Source of the DNA: an uncultured Ruminococcus sp.
GTDB lineage: Bacteria; Bacillota_A; Clostridia; Oscillospirales; Ruminococcaceae
Length of the DNA stretch: 19,488 nucleotides
Direction of reading: 5' to 3'
NCBI GenBank assembly: GCA_937880065.1
Contig: CALFMA010000445.1
Coordinates: forward strand, 1-19,488
Of the stretch, positions 8,331 through 17,100 are shown in pieces. A program made the position numbers and the translations under genes. Numbering within the stretch: position 1 is the first letter of the stretch; the number at the start of each line of letters is the position of its first letter. The notes below the pieces were generated by a model. The model did no database searches and was not told where the DNA came from. It saw only the letters and a list, made by a program, of their open reading frames with translations.

Positions 8331-9831
8331 TTAATATATGTATGATGAAAAAATATGTTTTTTTATAAATCCAGGTGCCATAATAACTCGTTCAAGAACA
8401 GTGCGAAGCCTTCTTCGTTTAACAGGCCTTTTCAAAGGAATGCTAACATCATCTAAGGACAGTGATGTTTGTCCAATTAAACGAAGCATATTGTAAGCAA
8501 GCTGAATTAATTCAAGCACAAGTTCGTTGGTATTGAATTTACCGGATGGGAGCTGTTCACAGTTCATATCAGTTTTAATTTCACTGTGGAACTGTTCCAT
8601 TTCGCCATGATTGTGATATAACTCTATTATTTCTTCATCATTGAAATCAACGTTTACGGAATACATATTGCATTCAACTTTAGGTTCTACATAGCATTGA
8701 CCATCATGGTCAGAAAGCCTTTCAGTTATTTCATAAATTGTTCGTATTCCTACAGTTTTTTCTTCATCTTTAGGGCATCTCTAAAAACCCCCTTTTGAGA
8801 AAAAACAGCTATGTACGACATCTGCTTCGTCAACCTCCCTTGGAGTGCGACAGCACGCCTTCGGAAGGTTTCCTTACAGCTGCCGTACCTATCTGCTTTT
8901 TCTTTAATCAAACGGGTTTTTAGAGATGCCCTTTATTATCAACTTTGTAGATAACATCACGGAAGGTTTCACCTATATAAACTGATTTGCCTTCACGAGG
9001 ATTACTTACATTTGTACATACTTCGCGAAAGTTTTCAAGCCATTCAGCTGGATTTCCCTTACGAATATTACGCTTAACAATAAAATGAATGCTGTCTCCG
9101 GAATAGCATTTCTCCATAAAAATACCTATGTTTTCAGCAGCATCATTCCCGGAATCAAGTCTAACTAAAAGTGGTTTGTCAGTTATTTTACGTGCAAGTT
9201 CAATTACTTCCTTAAGAAACGCTGGTGTATCCTTCTGACAATGCTGTTTTCCCTCACGTAACTCACAGGCAAGCAGATAACCCTCAGTACCAATGTATGC
9301 AAAAATAGGGGCATAGCCATCTTTGAGTTTATATGTTTTTGATATTCCTTCATTGTGACATTTTTCATTGATAAACGGACTTACATCTATATCAACAGGA
9401 ACATATCCGTTTTCAAGAGCAGTTGGATTTACATTGAAGTATTTAAACAGATTGACGGTTGCCTCTCTAAGTATAGGTTTAAGTGTATCTTTCAGCGTTT
9501 CACCCATATCATCCATACGCTGACGCATAGTTGCTTCAGAAGGAATCTTAGTCATGCGCATGGCATTGCAGTAATACTCCTGATCGTCATCAGTTTCGTG
9601 TATTGAGTCATAATCAGCATTTCCACACAAAATACATATGAGCATGGCTTTTAGAATTTCGCTGTTCTTGTATTCCTTAGTGACAGGTGTACTTTTATTT
9701 ACAGCTTTATCGAACCCTATTGCATCAAGTATCTGCCCAGGAATAACAAGTCCTGCATGTGGAACAACTCTTGAGTCGCTACATATGTAATCTAAATGTG
9801 TAAGCGAAAAAATGTTTTTTGTTGAATTCAT
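8331..9831 (-). pseudogene. IS1380-family DDE transposase, split by MITE insertion
   Basis: Two open pieces on the minus strand, 9831 down to about 8932 and about 8772 down to 8331, are parts of one transposase. Deleting 159 bp plus one TTTA copy joins '...DVIYKVDNK' directly to 'DEEKTVGIRTIYEIT' in frame, giving 1338 bases or 445 residues, the usual size for the family. Catalytic features: first Asp region 'VPVDIDVSPF', second 'VRLDSGNDA' (the IS1380 R-x-DSG motif), and the late 'HNHGEMEQFHSEIK' with the expected Glu. The MITE sits between the second Asp and the Glu, so the remaining products cannot be catalytic. ATG 9831 has AAGGGG at 9848-9843 upstream. Apart from the insertion no damage is seen, so the disruption appears recent. 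Confidence 0.93.
8773..8931. mobile_element. 159-bp MITE with perfect 18-bp TIRs and TTTA target duplication
   Basis: The terminal inverted repeats GGGCATCTCTAAAAACCC (8773-8790) and GGGTTTTTAGAGATGCCC (8914-8931) are perfect complements. TTTA occurs directly outside both ends (8769-8772 and 8932-8935). Inside, 8801-8824 and 8877-8900 are complementary at 19 of 24 positions, so nearly the whole element could fold as one long hairpin. There is no open reading frame of use. It is non-autonomous and must have been moved by a transposase encoded elsewhere; the 4-bp duplication and TIR style suggest an IS5-like or related DDE element, but the family is not proven. It is richer in GC than its host IS. 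Confidence 0.92.
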
Positions 9832-9868
9832 GGTGTAATAAACCCCTTTTAATTATTATGGTAATTAT

Positions 9869-9897
9869 ATTATACCATATGCAAAAAGAAAAGCCAA
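9869..9897 (-). promoter_or_regulatory. Promoter of the IS1380 transposase
   Basis: On the minus strand TTGGCT (9897-9892), 17 bases and TATAAT (9874-9869) precede the transposase ATG (9831). The -10 lies inside a small palindrome, ATGGTA...TACCAT (9859-9879), and a TCACC...GGTGA hairpin lies further upstream (9906-9920); both might damp transcription. Confidence 0.6.
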
Positions 9898-9989
9898 GTT
9901 GTATTCACCCATCAGGTGAGCTAAAAATAGATTTTTTGATGATTTTTTTCACCCAGAAAAAATTAGAAGTTACCGATTTTCGTGGATTG

Positions 9990-10337
9990 GATTACTTGTT
10001 CACGGATTGTGGAAATACATAAGAGGCTGAAATCACAGACAGAATGTGTGAAGCGATTCTCTGCACGATTATAAAGAAAGTTCCAAGAGTTCTTGAGGAT
10101 CCCGAAAACTACGATGCAAGGGTAAATATCATGTGGGCAGGCACTATGGCTCACAACAATATATGCGGTGTGGGACGTGAACAGGACTGGAACAGTCACG
10201 GACTTGAACACGAATTGTCAGGACTTTATGATGTTGCTCACGGTGCAGGACTTGCTGTAATGATGCCGGCGTGGATGAAATTTGTCATGCAGCATAATGT
10301 AACGCGTTTTGCTCAGATGGCTGTGAGAGTGTTCGGC
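9990..10337 (+). pseudogene. Internal fragment of an iron-dependent alcohol (butanol) dehydrogenase
   Basis: The frame reads 'DYLFTDCGNT', an in-frame TAA (10020-10022), then 'EITDRMCEAIL' through 'AQMAVRVFG', matching the C-terminal helical domain of BdhA/YqhD-type group III alcohol dehydrogenases. The iron-binding and catalytic histidines are still there in 'SHGLEHELSGLYDVAHGAG' (spacing H-x3-H-x9-H). About 115 residues remain of roughly 390. The NAD(P)-binding domain is missing where the IS1380 element lies, and after 'VRVFG' the sequence leaves the family. The gene is therefore cut on both sides and stopped internally. It formerly made an NAD(P)H-dependent aldehyde/alcohol redox enzyme of fermentation. 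A later ATG (10044) allows a short open frame, but such a product would lack the cofactor domain. Confidence 0.87.
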
Positions 10338-10354
10338 GCTGCTATACAAGCTGA

Positions 10355-10459
10355 AATATTTTTCTTGATATCATCTGTCTGACTGTAAGCTCCCTGGCGG
10401 AATACATTACTGCGGACGGAAGAACAGACAGAAACACATATATCAGAGGTGCTGAGTAA
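10355..10459 (+). pseudogene. Possible C-terminal scrap of an unidentified gene
   Basis: A different frame from the dehydrogenase piece reads 'FLDIICLTVSSLAEYI' and 'TADGRTDRNTYIRGAE' and stops at TAA 10457-10459. The composition looks coding and no start codon or ribosome binding site is available, so it may be the tail of a gene joined here by deletion. I do not recognise the family, and chance is possible at this length. Confidence 0.3.
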
Positions 10460-10517
10460 GATGCACAGCATAATCTTTATTTCAATACCCGGCTGATAAA
10501 TTAAATGCATATTTAAA

Positions 10518-10548
10518 AACAGTGTCTCTTATGGACATTGTTTTTTTG
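10518..10548 (+). terminator. Rho-independent terminator
   Basis: AACAGTGTC (10518-10526), loop TCTTATG, GACATTGTT (10534-10542) form a 9-bp stem with one G-T pair, followed by a run of T through 10547. An A-run lies on the other side, so it may work in both directions. It closes the remnant region to the left and insulates the CotH gene. Confidence 0.75.
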
Positions 10549-10566
10549 TTTTTGTTATGGTATAAT
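10538..10566 (+). promoter_or_regulatory. Promoter of the CotH-family gene, overlapping the terminator
   Basis: TTGTTT (10538-10543), a 17-base spacer and TATAAT (10561-10566). The -35 lies in the downstream arm and T-run of the terminator just before it. The 5' untranslated region would be about 50 bases and ends in GGGAGAGG (10607-10614) ahead of ATG 10622. Confidence 0.65.
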
Positions 10567-10621
10567 ATGTTCATATCAGTTAACACTGAAATAAATAATT
10601 ATTATAGGGAGAGGAAATGGA

Positions 10622-12727
10622 ATGAAAAAAATTCTTTCAAAAGCATTTGTATCTGCAGCCGTACTTACTGTGGCTGCAACTCAGTTTTCAGTTTTTTCTG
10701 TTTCAGCAGCAGAAACTGAATATGAGGGAGGAAAGTACGCAAAAATTTATATCTCAACAGAATCCGGAAACGGAAATGAAATTGAGAAAGCTGACGGGTA
10801 TCAGAAATCCACAATCGCAGTAGTATCACCGGTTGATGGAAAAGGTGAATTCAGCGTGAATGAAAAAACAGGAAAAATTAAGGTAAGAGGAAATTCAACT
10901 TCACTGGCTGAAAAGAAACCGTTCAACATTAAGTTCGATGAGAAACAGGATGTACTCGGTATGGGAAGCGGAAAGAAATGGTGTCTTCTTGCAAACTGTT
11001 TTGATCCGTCTCTTATGAGAAACTACACTGCATTTGAAATTGCACGTGAACTGAAGCTGCCATATACCCCGGATACAGCATTTGCTGAACTGTGGCTGGA
11101 TGATGTTTACAAAGGAAGCTATCTTATTTCAGAACCTGTGGAAAGCGGTTCAACAAGAATTGACATTGATACGGAAGCTGATGATTTTATGATTGAATAT
11201 GAGGCATACAGGAACGAAGAACTTGTTGCCTATATAACATCAGATGAAGGAAATCTCAGATTTGCAGTCAGTGAACCGGAAATGCCCGATAAGTCAGACT
11301 ATAAGGATGATGAATCTGAAAAGTATGACGAAGACATGGAAGCATATAATCTCAGAATCAATGATATTTCAGATAAAATCAATAATATTACAGATACTAT
11401 AAAAAAGGGCGATTATAAAGAAATATGTGATGTTATTGATATTGAATCTTTTGTAGATTACTATGTACTGAATGAAATCATGAAAACATGTGATTTCGGA
11501 TGGAGTTCTGTGAATTTTTACTATAAAGAAGGAAAGCTTTATGCTGGACCTGTATGGGACTATGATCTTTCATCAGGTAATACCAACCCTGATTACCCGT
11601 CACTTGTAACATCGGAAAGTGAAAAGGCATATGTGGAAAAATACGCGGATTTTTCTTCAAATTCATCTGCAGAAGGAATGTACGCAGCTAATTATAATTT
11701 TTATAAATACCTCACAGCCAGCGAGGATTTTATGAATGATGTAAAAAAGGTATTTCTTGAAGAACAGGAATATATAAATAATCTTAGTGCTGAAGGCGGT
11801 AAACTTGACAGTGCATATTCTGAAAATGAAGAAATGTTTAAAAGAAACTTTGCTTCAGCTGAAGAAGGCGGTGCAGGATGGGTTGTATCAAAATCATATG
11901 CTGATACAATGAGAACTCCTGACAGCACTCTTGAAGAAAACTTCAGTTACTTTAAAAACTGGATATCAGAAAGAAATGATTATCTTTACGAAGCATGGAT
12001 AGGACATGAATTTTCAGATGAAGGATTATGTAAACACTGCGGAATCAGTATAAACGACTGTTCTGTAGCCGGACATATCTATGACGGAAGAAAATGCACA
12101 GTATGCGGTCAGCTTAGCCCTGAAGAAAACAAAATGCTGTTTACAAATAATATGGTTCCTGGAAATATATATGATATAAAAGAATATGACTGTGCTCATA
12201 TCAGCGGAGTAAAGATTAAGTTCAGAAATGATATTGCTTCTGATTTTTCCGGTGCAGTTGTTTTAGGCGATTATGTTGTTATGGGAAATATAAACAGCAG
12301 TACCTGCTGCGGCAGCAGCTTTGAATTCAGCTTTGATCCGTGCAGTTTATGGAAAGCACCTGATACGGTTACAGTATACAGGTGGTACGGTGAAAATCCT
12401 GAGATTGAGGAAATCGAATTTGTTTATACGGAAGAAGCACTTCCTGAAGTTCCGGAAAATTCAGTAGTTCTTACTTCTGAAAATAATACTTTTGACATTT
12501 CTGATTATAACCCGGAAAATCTTAAGTCAGTTACGATAGTCCTTGAAAATGAGGTTTATAACGGCGGCGGACAGATTGTATCTGACAACTGGACAGCTTC
12601 ATCATTTGTGATAAACAGAGCATGCGGAAAAACTGTTACTGTTGATGTCAGCAATATGTCGGATACATTTTCAGTGAATTTCTGGAATGAAGACAGCGTG
12701 ATAGAAAGTATAATTCTTAATTACTGA
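10622..12727 (+). CDS. Secreted CotH-kinase-family protein with two C-terminal beta modules
   Basis: A 701-residue protein. Residues 1-29 are a Sec signal peptide (lysines, hydrophobic core, VSA-AE cleavage site). Residues about 37-470 form the CotH kinase-like fold: 'RGNST' (89-93), 'KKPFNIKF' (98-105), 'WCLLANCFDPSLMRNY' (120-135) and the metal-binding 'GPVWDYDLSSGN' (309-320). CotH proteins phosphorylate secreted partners on Ser in spores; related ones are common on the surface of fibre-degrading Ruminococci (family knowledge). A Cys-rich hinge with two CxxC pairs (about 469-497, 'CKHC' and 'CTVC') could bind a metal. Two beta-rich modules follow (about 510-610 and 615-701), each ending in a similar aromatic strand ('VYRWYGENPEIEEIEF' and 'VNFWNEDSVIESIIL'), so probably duplicated. 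No dockerin or LPXTG is seen. The gene stands alone with its own promoter. Confidence 0.93.
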   Translation: MKKILSKAFVSAAVLTVAATQFSVFSVSAAETEYEGGKYAKIYISTESGNGNEIEKADGYQKSTIAVVSPVDGKGEFSVNEKTGKIKVRGNSTSLAEKKPFNIKFDEKQDVLGMGSGKKWCLLANCFDPSLMRNYTAFEIARELKLPYTPDTAFAELWLDDVYKGSYLISEPVESGSTRIDIDTEADDFMIEYEAYRNEELVAYITSDEGNLRFAVSEPEMPDKSDYKDDESEKYDEDMEAYNLRINDISDKINNITDTIKKGDYKEICDVIDIESFVDYYVLNEIMKTCDFGWSSVNFYYKEGKLYAGPVWDYDLSSGNTNPDYPSLVTSESEKAYVEKYADFSSNSSAEGMYAANYNFYKYLTASEDFMNDVKKVFLEEQEYINNLSAEGGKLDSAYSENEEMFKRNFASAEEGGAGWVVSKSYADTMRTPDSTLEENFSYFKNWISERNDYLYEAWIGHEFSDEGLCKHCGISINDCSVAGHIYDGRKCTVCGQLSPEENKMLFTNNMVPGNIYDIKEYDCAHISGVKIKFRNDIASDFSGAVVLGDYVVMGNINSSTCCGSSFEFSFDPCSLWKAPDTVTVYRWYGENPEIEEIEFVYTEEALPEVPENSVVLTSENNTFDISDYNPENLKSVTIVLENEVYNGGGQIVSDNWTASSFVINRACGKTVTVDVSNMSDTFSVNFWNEDSVIESIILNY

Positions 12728-12854
12728 TAAATACATTCATATAAATATTATACTTTCCATAAAATTTTTGATTTGTCAGAATATTATGATAACTGAAAAA
12801 TACATGAAACAGTTAATAGACGCTGATTATAAAATTGTTGTTTTTATATGTTAA

Positions 12855-12883
12855 TTGACAAATTTTGCGCATTCTGATATTAT
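12855..12883 (+). promoter_or_regulatory. Candidate strong promoter downstream of the CotH gene
   Basis: A consensus TTGACA (12855-12860), 17 bases and TATTAT (12878-12883), with an overlapping TATAAT at 12881-12886. Transcription would begin near 12890, just before a hairpin. Confidence 0.5.
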
Positions 12884-12895
12884 AATATTACAGAT

Positions 12896-12923
12896 AACGG
12901 TTCAGCTATTATTCTGAGCCGTT
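12896..12923 (+). terminator. Hairpin directly after the putative start site (terminator or attenuator)
   Basis: AACGGTTCAG (12896-12905), loop CTATTATT, CTGAGCCGTT (12914-12923): a 10-bp stem with one G-T pair, followed by ATTTTGTG. It could terminate read-through from the CotH gene 170 bases upstream, or act as a leader hairpin for the promoter just before it. The T-run is short, so strength is uncertain. Confidence 0.5.
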
Positions 12924-12930
12924 ATTTTGT

Positions 12931-13185
12931 GTGAAAATACATAACAACCGACCAGAATTACATATGAGTACACAGCAGGATATCAATCTTACATTTCTAT
13001 TACACAAAGGATTCGATACAACTACGCTCAACGGTTTACAAAAGGCTCTCTTCTGGCTGAAAACAGCGGATGCAGAAGAATTGCTGTATGGCGATGGCAT
13101 AGGCGATTCGTTTGACATCATGGTTGGAGAAATGCGTCGTATAATGCTGATTGAATCTAGCGTAGAGTATGAGTATAAGCTATAG
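12931..13185 (+). CDS. Small hypothetical protein (doubtful)
   Basis: An open frame of 84 codons from GTG 12931, or 73 from ATG 12964 ('MSTQQDINLTFLLHKGFD'). Neither start has a clear ribosome binding site. The composition is protein-like, with a soluble mix of helices, an acidic 'TADAEELLYGDGIGD' stretch and no membrane segment, and I do not recognise it. It may be the remaining part of a decayed gene; the promoter and hairpin before it are the only support for expression. Confidence 0.35.
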   Translation: MKIHNNRPELHMSTQQDINLTFLLHKGFDTTTLNGLQKALFWLKTADAEELLYGDGIGDSFDIMVGEMRRIMLIESSVEYEYKL

Positions 13186-13335
13186 AATTAACCAATAAAA
13201 CGAGGAGTATGTGAAATTTTATTTAAAACGCGGATGTTTCATTTTACAATATCATGATTTAAGAGACCAAATGTTACTATTGTATTTGTAAATAAAGTTT
13301 TTTAAGATGAGAATTTTGAAGAAAGGAAAATTACA

Positions 13336-14139
13336 ATGAACAGATTTAAGGCCGCTATTATTATATTTGTTGCTGTATCAGGAGCATGTCTGTTATGGTG
13401 CTCGTTAAAAGAAAAAGTGAATGATTTGAAAAAAGAAAACAGTAAATATGAAGAAGAATTACCAACAGCAGACCGTTCCTCATTAACTGAAAGACAGAAG
13501 AAAATACTTCAAGAGGAAGGACTTCCAACCGAACTTAATAAGCTAACTCAATCACAAAAGATTTATATAGCTGTAATCGAAGATGCATTATTATACCTTG
13601 ACAAACAATATGAAGGTGTGTCATTTGACTTTCATACATTGAGACCGGCATCAATAATGGGTAAACAAGAGTTGAGATTTATCCCGACTGGATTTGATAA
13701 AGAAGATAAAAGAAATTTTGTTACCGTTGTAAAAGAAAGAGATGGAAGCGGATATTCTGATAATTATATGCTTATCCCTGTCAGAGAATCTATGGAAAAT
13801 GTTATAAAGTCTTATATGGAAGATTATTTTAGCAAAGGTGATGTTAAGATTTATTTGCGTCCCAGTAGTACTGAAATTGAATATGGCGACGTAATAAATG
13901 AAACAACTGTTATAGGAAAAGTTCAATCAAGAGCTGCTGTTTTTTTGCCCTCTGATATTTGTCCGGAAGATAAGTTCAATACATTTATTGATGATTGCTT
14001 AAAGTGGACAAATGATAATGATATTCAGTGTGGTTATAGATTTACTACTGTCGATCGTGAAAATTATGAGAAAATATCACAATGTAATTATACCGAATTT
14101 TATTATTCTCGTTATATTGTAAACGATGCGTTGAAATAA
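13336..14139 (+). CDS. Single-pass membrane-anchored hypothetical protein
   Basis: A 267-residue protein with one N-terminal hydrophobic helix (about residues 5-24, 'AAIIIFVAVSGACLLW'), probably an uncleaved anchor with the rest outside the cell. A short charged coiled-coil-like segment follows (25-45), then a globular alpha/beta part of about 210 residues. The sequence before C18 ('VSGAC') is not a good lipobox, though a lipoprotein is not excluded. AGAAAGGA at 13319-13326 supports ATG 13336. I recognise no family. It lies 53 bases before the giant RTX hydrolase and in the same direction, with no terminator between, so the two are probably co-transcribed. It may protect the cell from, hold, or help export that protein (inference). 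A weakly AT-rich leader of about 150 bases (13186-13335) precedes it, in which I see no clear promoter. Confidence 0.82.
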   Translation: MNRFKAAIIIFVAVSGACLLWCSLKEKVNDLKKENSKYEEELPTADRSSLTERQKKILQEEGLPTELNKLTQSQKIYIAVIEDALLYLDKQYEGVSFDFHTLRPASIMGKQELRFIPTGFDKEDKRNFVTVVKERDGSGYSDNYMLIPVRESMENVIKSYMEDYFSKGDVKIYLRPSSTEIEYGDVINETTVIGKVQSRAAVFLPSDICPEDKFNTFIDDCLKWTNDNDIQCGYRFTTVDRENYEKISQCNYTEFYYSRYIVNDALK

Positions 14140-14192
14140 CACTTATTAAAAATATAATATATAGATGTAATTTATTTAAAAGGAGAAAAAAT

Positions 14193-17100
14193 ATGACTTA
14201 CTTTAGCACAGAAGAAATTTGTATGATTGAAATGTTAACTTATTATAATGATAGCATTATGGAAGCAGTTGGAATGCCGGATATAAAAAGAAAGCTTTTT
14301 AATTCAGACGTAATAAATTTTACTGTTAGAGAAATACTAAGTCCGTTTCTTGATGAAAATAACGGAAAAAGATATATTGATATGCTCGAAGAAATTGATG
14401 AGATTGTTGATGAAAGTTTTCTCATTAGTGGTAAAGAATGGGCACAAATAATTAAGTATATATTAAACAATGATGAAATTGCAAATCTTAGGCTAACAGA
14501 TGTTTTTGAAACAGACGGATATACTTTAGGATTATGTTTTACTGAAAACATCGAATCTCCTGATGAAGCAATAATTGCGTTTTTGGGAACAGCAAATCCT
14601 AGAGAATGGGTTGATGATGTAACAGCTGCCAGAATGGTGGCATCTCCTTGTCAACAAGAAGCGTATATGTACATAAAAAATTTACCTTTAAAAGGCTTTA
14701 ATTTTAAAGATATTACTGTTACAGGTCACTCTAAGGGTGGCAATAAAGCGATGTATACAACGATTCTTTGTGATAATATTACAAGATGTGTTAGCTTTGA
14801 TGGGCAAGGATTTTCGATGGAATTTTTACAAAAATATGCCGCAACGATTAGTGAAAAGGCTTCGCTCATTACTAATTATTCAGCTTCTACAGATTTTGTA
14901 CATATTCTTCTTGAGCAATTGCCTGGTACGTCACAATTCTACTGTAACGGATATGGAATAGAGGTACCAGATTCGAGCGATTTTAATCAATTAGGTGCAA
15001 TAATAGGTCAAAATCACAGTCCAAATACGTTATTTAAAACAAATGATTCAGGATTGGTACTTGGATACAATAGATCAGGACGCACAATTCCAACATTTGA
15101 AATTGTTTATGAAAATGAATACATAACTTTATTAAAAAACTATGTTAGCTATTTAACAAGTTCAAAGGACAGAAAGGCATATGATTCGCTCGTAGAATAT
15201 ATTGAAAATATTATGTCTGCAATTTTTGACAGCGAAAAGGATGTGACAGAAACTATTATAAGTAATATAACTCAGCTTGGAACAATAATAGGTTATACAT
15301 TAAGTTTTATTGAAACAAACGAACTGAATCTTGATGATGCAAGATATCTTCTTTATTCAATTGGAATGGATAAATCACCGACTGTTTCTTTAATTTTAGA
15401 GTGCTATACAAATAAAGATTTTGATTTATGTGATGAACCAAATAATACGCCTGCTCTCATTGAAGCATTTCTTAAGTCAGTAGGAAATCAATTCACGGAT
15501 GAAGAGGATGATTGGTTTTTAAAAAATGTAGTTTGGAATTTGTTTGGAGATAAACTAGTTCAATATATGACTGCTCGTGATTTTCATAATCTTTGGGATA
15601 CTATTGAAAGCAAATATGAAGAAGCGCAGGAAAACGAAAATAGTTACTACAATTTCGAAAATGGTGCTTTAAGAGATTGTATAAAATATATGCGTACTAA
15701 GGATTTTTTGAAAATAGTAAACAATGACAATAGAATTATTAGTGAAGTAGATAAAATAGAGACGTATATTGAGAAGTATAAAGACAAAGTTGATATTAAC
15801 AATATTTTTTATAATGTAACAATTTTAAATTCTTTTAGCAACTTAAAAGATTTACTCAAAGAATACGGCTACAGACTAAATATAGGAGATGATAATGGCA
15901 ATTATCGTAAAGGAAATAATATAAATTCAATTACAATTCTTGGAAACGGTGATGATTTATTCTTTGGTGGTAGATATAAAGATATAATTATTAGCGGTGA
16001 CGGCAGCGACACTATTGTGGGCGGCGAAGGTGAAGACATTATCTATTGTGGTGATGGACTTGACGAGATCGATGGCGGCAAAGGCGATGATACAATATAT
16101 GGTGAATATGGAAATAAATTTATAGATGGTAGTGACGGAAATGACACAATTTATGCAAGTTATGGCGTTGGAAACCCAAAACAAAGTGGAATAATTGAAG
16201 GCGGAAAAGGTGATGATACTTTAATCGGCAGTTATGCTAATGACAATTTGTACGGCGGCGATGACAATGATACAATTTATGGAGGTTCAGGTGACGATAC
16301 ATTACTTGGCAATGCAGGCAATGATACATTAGAAGGCGGTTCTGGAGTAAATACACTTTATGGTCATGATGGCAACGATACATACATATTCAATAAAGAT
16401 ATATATGGAAGTGCAAGTAATAAGGGTTATGTAAACGACCATGATACAGTTTGGGATATGTACGGCAGTGAAACTATCTTATTTAAAAATGTACCTAAGG
16501 ATGCTGAGAAATTACAGGATATATTAAAATTTGAGAAACAAGATAGCGATCTTGTTATTAAATCTAAGGAAACTGGAGCCTCGATGACTATCCGTTTTTA
16601 TTATAATGATAACCAGGAACGCTATACATTTAAAATTGACGGAAATAGCAATCGTTACACTATAAACGAAGATATGGAACTCGTTCAGAAAAAGAGCGGC
16701 TCTGGTTTACTGTCATTCACAGGCAACCAGATGGATAACATAATAAGCAATACTATCAACGACCTTGGTAATCAGTTTATTACGGCAAGCCAGACATATC
16801 CACCAAGAGATCCGCTTATTATCGATTTGAATTATGACGGTGTTAATATTGTAAATGTCGAAAATGGTGTGTATTTCGATATTGATAACAATGGATTTGC
16901 AGAAAGGACTGAATGGATAGATACAATTGACGGATTCCTTGTATACAATCGTGATGAGGATCCGAAAATTACTAACGGTACTGAACTCTTTAGTGATCAA
17001 GTAATACTTCCTAATGGCAGAAAATCCAAAGATGGTTTTGAAGTGCTGAAGACTTTTGATACAAACAATGACAATGTTTTAGACATAAGTGATAGTAATT

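Larger units (their letters stand above)
8315..9952 (-). mobile_element. IS1380-family insertion sequence, interrupted by a MITE
   Basis: The element is defined by its transposase gene. Candidate ends are imperfect inverted repeats, GTGAAAAAATTT at 8315-8326 and GATTTTTTTCAC at 9941-9952 (10 of 12 match), so the borders are tentative. I found no flanking target duplication. The left flank is the response-regulator stop codon and the right flank is the middle of a dehydrogenase gene, so the two sides do not match and a deletion or rearrangement has occurred at the element. Without the inserted MITE the element would be about 1.48 kb. Confidence 0.7.

Noticed and set aside
10044..10382. A functional short dehydrogenase-like gene from ATG 10044
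   Set aside because: It holds only the internal part of the family, the homology continues upstream through a stop codon, and the 3' part is unrelated sequence.
10622..12727. Dockerin domain in the CotH protein (cellulosome component)
   Set aside because: No pair of dockerin calcium loops is found at the C-terminus; the ending is a beta module.
13336..13400. Lipoprotein signal for the 267-residue protein
   Set aside because: The residues before C18 do not fit the usual L-x-x-C box; an uncleaved membrane helix is more likely, though not proven.
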